Assembly (NCBI GenBank): GCA_027435495.1
Contig: DAHZZC010000913.1
Coordinates: forward strand, 1-8,213
Length of the DNA stretch: 8,213 nt
Direction of reading: 5' to 3'
Source of the DNA: Planctomycetales bacterium
GTDB taxonomy: Bacteria; Planctomycetota; Planctomycetia; Isosphaerales; Isosphaeraceae
Part shown: piece by piece, positions 6,320 through 8,213 of the stretch
Layout: every line of letters starts with the position of its first letter
How positions within the stretch are numbered: position 1 is the first letter of the stretch
Notes under the pieces: generated by a model
The model's input: the letters and a program-made list of their open reading frames with translations, nothing else
Database searches by the model: none
Told to the model about the DNA's origin: nothing
Made by a program: the position numbers and the translations under genes

Positions 6320-6340
6320 GCGCGCCTCCGCCGCCTTGCC

Positions 6341-6346
6341 GAGGGA
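6341..6346 (+). promoter_or_regulatory. Ribosome binding site choosing the GTG start of hisD
   Basis: GAGGGA ends five bases before the GTG at 6352-6354. From this GTG the protein begins MGLRIRRID, matching the usual short start of histidinol dehydrogenases, whereas the ATG at 6145 would add 69 unlike residues. Confidence 0.65.
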
Positions 6347-6351
6347 ATCCC

Positions 6352-7728
6352 GTGGGCCTCCGAATCCGAAGGATCGACTGCGCCAGCGACGACGCGAACC
6401 GGGCGATCGCCGAACTCCGAGAGCAGCTAAGCCCGCGAGGGAACGTGGTCAGCCCCGAGGGACGAGCCCGGACTGTCGCCGCTTTCGGCGAGCCGCTCTC
6501 GCCCACCCAGGTCGTCGAGCGGATCTGTGACGACATCGCCGCACGCGGCCTGGATGCCCTCCTTGACTTCACCAGGCGCCTCGATGGGGTCGACCTCGAC
6601 GCCAGCCGCATCCGTGTCCGGCCGGACGAGCTGGAGGCCGCTTACCAGAAGGCTGACCCCGCCTACCTGGCGACGATCGGCCGCGTCCGCGACAACGTGA
6701 CCGCCTACCAGAAGGAAATCCTCCACCACGACGTCCGGATGGAAGCCACCCCGGGCGTCCGCCTCGGGCTCCTCTATCGACCGCTCCGAAGAGCGGGCGT
6801 CTGCATCCCAGGCGGTGCGGCGGCCTACCCATCGAGCCTTTTAATGACGGTTGTCCCCGCGCAGGCGGCCGGCGTGGCCGAGGTCGCGGTGATCGTCCCG
6901 CCGACCCGTTTCGGCGGCTTCAACGACGACATCCTCGCCGCCTGCCACGCCCTCGGCGTCACCGAGGTCTACCGCGTGGGCGGAGCCCAGGGCGTCGCGG
7001 CGCTGGCGTATGGCGTCGCCGAGATCGGCCTGCAACCGGTCGACAAGATCGTGGGTCCAGGCAACCTCTTCGTTGCCCTCGCCAAGCGGCACGTCTTTGG
7101 AACGGTCGATATCGACAGCATCGCCGGCCCGAGTGAGGTCGTTGTGATCGCGGATGCCTCGGCCCGCCCCGAATACCTCGCCGCCGACCTCATCAGCCAG
7201 GCCGAGCACTCGCCGGGCGCGAGCATCCTCTTGACGTGGGACCCCTCGCTGATCGACCGCGTGATCGCCGCACTCGAAACCCAGCTCGCCCTCCTCAGCC
7301 GAGGCGACCTCGCTCGCGAGAGCCTCGAACGCTTCGGTGCCCTGGTTCTGACCCGCTCCGAGAACGAGGCCGTGGATCTCTCCAACGCGATCGCGCCGGA
7401 GCACCTGCACGTCTCGACGACTGACCCCGATCGCCTGATCGCTCGTCTGACCGACGCCGGTGCGATCTTCCTCGGGCACGAGACGCCGGTGGCCTCGGGC
7501 GATTACGCGGCGGGTCCCTCGCACGTTCTGCCGACGGGCGGGACGGCTCGATGGGCCTCGGGTCTCTCGGCGAACGACTTCCTCCGCCGAACGAGCCTCA
7601 TCGGCCTCTCGAAGCAGGGCCTGGAATCGCTGGCTCCCGACATCCGCCTGCTGGCCGACAAGGAAGGTCTGACCGCCCACCGGCTCAGCGTGGACCTCCG
7701 CCTCAGCGCAGGAGAGCCCCGCCCATGA
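6352..7728 (+). CDS. hisD: Histidinol dehydrogenase
   Basis: Catalyses the last two oxidations of histidine synthesis, L-histidinol to L-histidine via histidinal, with two NAD+ and a zinc ion, in the cytoplasm. From the GTG the protein has 458 residues, slightly longer than the 434 of the E. coli enzyme. Active-site residues are all present at the expected spacing: zinc ligands Q283 and H286 (in ISQAEHS), D384 (in ASGDYAAG) and H443 (in GLTAHRLSV), and the catalytic pair E350-H351 (in IAPEHLHV). These equal E. coli Q259, H262, D360, H419, E326 and H327, each shifted by 24. Other family marks are CIPGGAAAYPSSLLM, VGPGN and SIAGPSEV. The enzyme should therefore be active. Its TGA overlaps the ATG of the acetyltransferase (ATGA, 7725-7728). 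The rest of the his genes are not in this window. Confidence 0.97.
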   Translation: MGLRIRRIDCASDDANRAIAELREQLSPRGNVVSPEGRARTVAAFGEPLSPTQVVERICDDIAARGLDALLDFTRRLDGVDLDASRIRVRPDELEAAYQKADPAYLATIGRVRDNVTAYQKEILHHDVRMEATPGVRLGLLYRPLRRAGVCIPGGAAAYPSSLLMTVVPAQAAGVAEVAVIVPPTRFGGFNDDILAACHALGVTEVYRVGGAQGVAALAYGVAEIGLQPVDKIVGPGNLFVALAKRHVFGTVDIDSIAGPSEVVVIADASARPEYLAADLISQAEHSPGASILLTWDPSLIDRVIAALETQLALLSRGDLARESLERFGALVLTRSENEAVDLSNAIAPEHLHVSTTDPDRLIARLTDAGAIFLGHETPVASGDYAAGPSHVLPTGGTARWASGLSANDFLRRTSLIGLSKQGLESLAPDIRLLADKEGLTAHRLSVDLRLSAGEPRP

Positions 7729-8213
7729 TCGCCGACGAGCCCGAGACGTGCACCGTCCGCCCGGCCACGCCCGACGACTGCTCGCTGATCGCCGACATGG
7801 TCCGCGAGCTCGCCGAGTACGAGCGCCTGGCCGACCAGGCGAAGGCCACCGCCGAGGACTTCCTCTGCCACCTCTTCGGGGATCGTCCCTCGGCTGAGGC
7901 CGCCATCGTCGAGGTGAACGCTCACCCGGTTGGCTTCGCCCTTTGGTTCACGACCTTCTCAACGTTCCTCGGGCGCGCTGGGCTCTACCTGGAAGACATT
8001 TACGTTCGCCCGCCGTATCGCGGACGTGGGATCGGCAAGGGCTTGCTGGCGATGCTTGCACAGCTCGCGATCGACCGTGGCTGCGGCCGGCTTGAATGGT
8101 CGGTCCTCAACTGGAACACCCCGGCGATCGGCTTCTACGAGGCGATGGGCGCCCGACCGGTCGGCGAGTGGACCGTCTATCGTCTCACCGGCGAGCCCTT
8201 GCGGCTCCTGGCC
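7725..8213 (+). CDS. GNAT-family N-acetyltransferase, 3' end beyond window
   Basis: 163 codons are visible without a stop. It begins MIADEPETCTVRPATPDD, a usual GNAT first strand, then the acetyl-CoA binding motif A as LYLEDIYVRPPYRGRGIGKGLL, with the pyrophosphate-binding loop RGRGIG at 99-104. The end has W-S-V-L-N-W-N-T-P-A-I followed by FYEAMGA, where Y138 is the likely general acid, then GEWTVYRLTGE. The LEDIYV, VLNWN and EW-x-VYRL pattern resembles the spermidine/spermine (diamine) N-acetyltransferase branch, whose members are about 160-175 residues long, so nearly the whole protein is here. Amine, polyamine or thialysine-like substrates are possible; this is inferred from resemblance only. 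The ATG overlaps the hisD stop and is preceded by AGGAGA (7710-7715), nine bases away, so coupled translation with hisD is likely. It probably acts in the cytoplasm. Confidence 0.92.
   Translation, partial: MIADEPETCTVRPATPDDCSLIADMVRELAEYERLADQAKATAEDFLCHLFGDRPSAEAAIVEVNAHPVGFALWFTTFSTFLGRAGLYLEDIYVRPPYRGRGIGKGLLAMLAQLAIDRGCGRLEWSVLNWNTPAIGFYEAMGARPVGEWTVYRLTGEPLRLLA

Larger units (their letters stand above)
6149..6351. other. Spacer between lipoprotein gene and hisD
   Basis: This 203-base stretch is open in the hisD frame from an ATG at 6145, but the 69 residues it would add are Pro/Arg/Gly-rich and do not resemble any part of histidinol dehydrogenase. It contains the small inverted repeat at 6301-6319. 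A weak promoter-like pair, TTGCGG (6260-6265) and TATTGG (6284-6289) with an 18-base spacer, is present but too poor to call. No clear terminator follows the lipoprotein gene. Confidence 0.5.

Noticed and set aside
6145..6351. Start of hisD at the ATG at 6145
   Set aside because: Adds 69 Pro/Arg/Gly-rich residues not matched in HisD; the GTG at 6352 has GAGGGA five bases upstream and gives a normal length.
1..8213. CRISPR array, tRNA, rRNA, insertion sequence or phage element
   Set aside because: No regularly spaced repeats, no cloverleaf or rRNA signature, and no transposase, integrase or terminal repeats seen on either strand.

Overview
The window looks like GC-rich planctomycete DNA, probably from an Isosphaeraceae-like lineage. 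This is inferred from two pseudopilin-like proteins of the DUF1559 / H-X9-DG family, a secreted formylglycine sulfatase, and strongly G/C-ending codons. DUF1559 paralogues and secreted sulfatases are both expanded in Planctomycetota. No database search was possible, so the lineage is an inference.

Layout. Positions 1-2309 (minus strand) hold a two-gene unit: an exported sulfatase (867-2309), then 6 bases later an alpha/beta-hydrolase (860 down to the window edge, 3' end missing). A 181-base divergent spacer (2310-2490) carries a good sigma70-like promoter for the plus-strand genes. Positions 2491-3825 encode a first DUF1559 pseudopilin interrupted by one in-frame amber codon (3172-3174), followed by a GC-rich terminator hairpin (3841-3875). 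A gene-poor stretch (3876-4479) contains inverted repeats and one weak minus-strand small ORF. Next come a second, intact DUF1559 pseudopilin (4480-5610), a 103-base gap with a long hairpin, and a small lipoprotein gene (5714-6148). A further 203-base gap leads to hisD (6352-7728), whose stop overlaps the start of a GNAT acetyltransferase gene that leaves the window almost complete (7725-8213).

How the genes relate. The sulfatase and hydrolase are probably co-transcribed. The sulfatase is exported; its substrate cannot be read from sequence. The pseudopilin and lipoprotein genes form a surface/envelope cassette; both products carry export signals and their function is unknown. hisD is housekeeping (last step of histidine synthesis) and appears translationally coupled to the acetyltransferase gene.

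I see no mobile element, CRISPR array, tRNA, rRNA or defence locus. I also see no clear case for a new multi-gene system. The most notable item is the lone amber codon inside an otherwise well-preserved pseudopilin gene.
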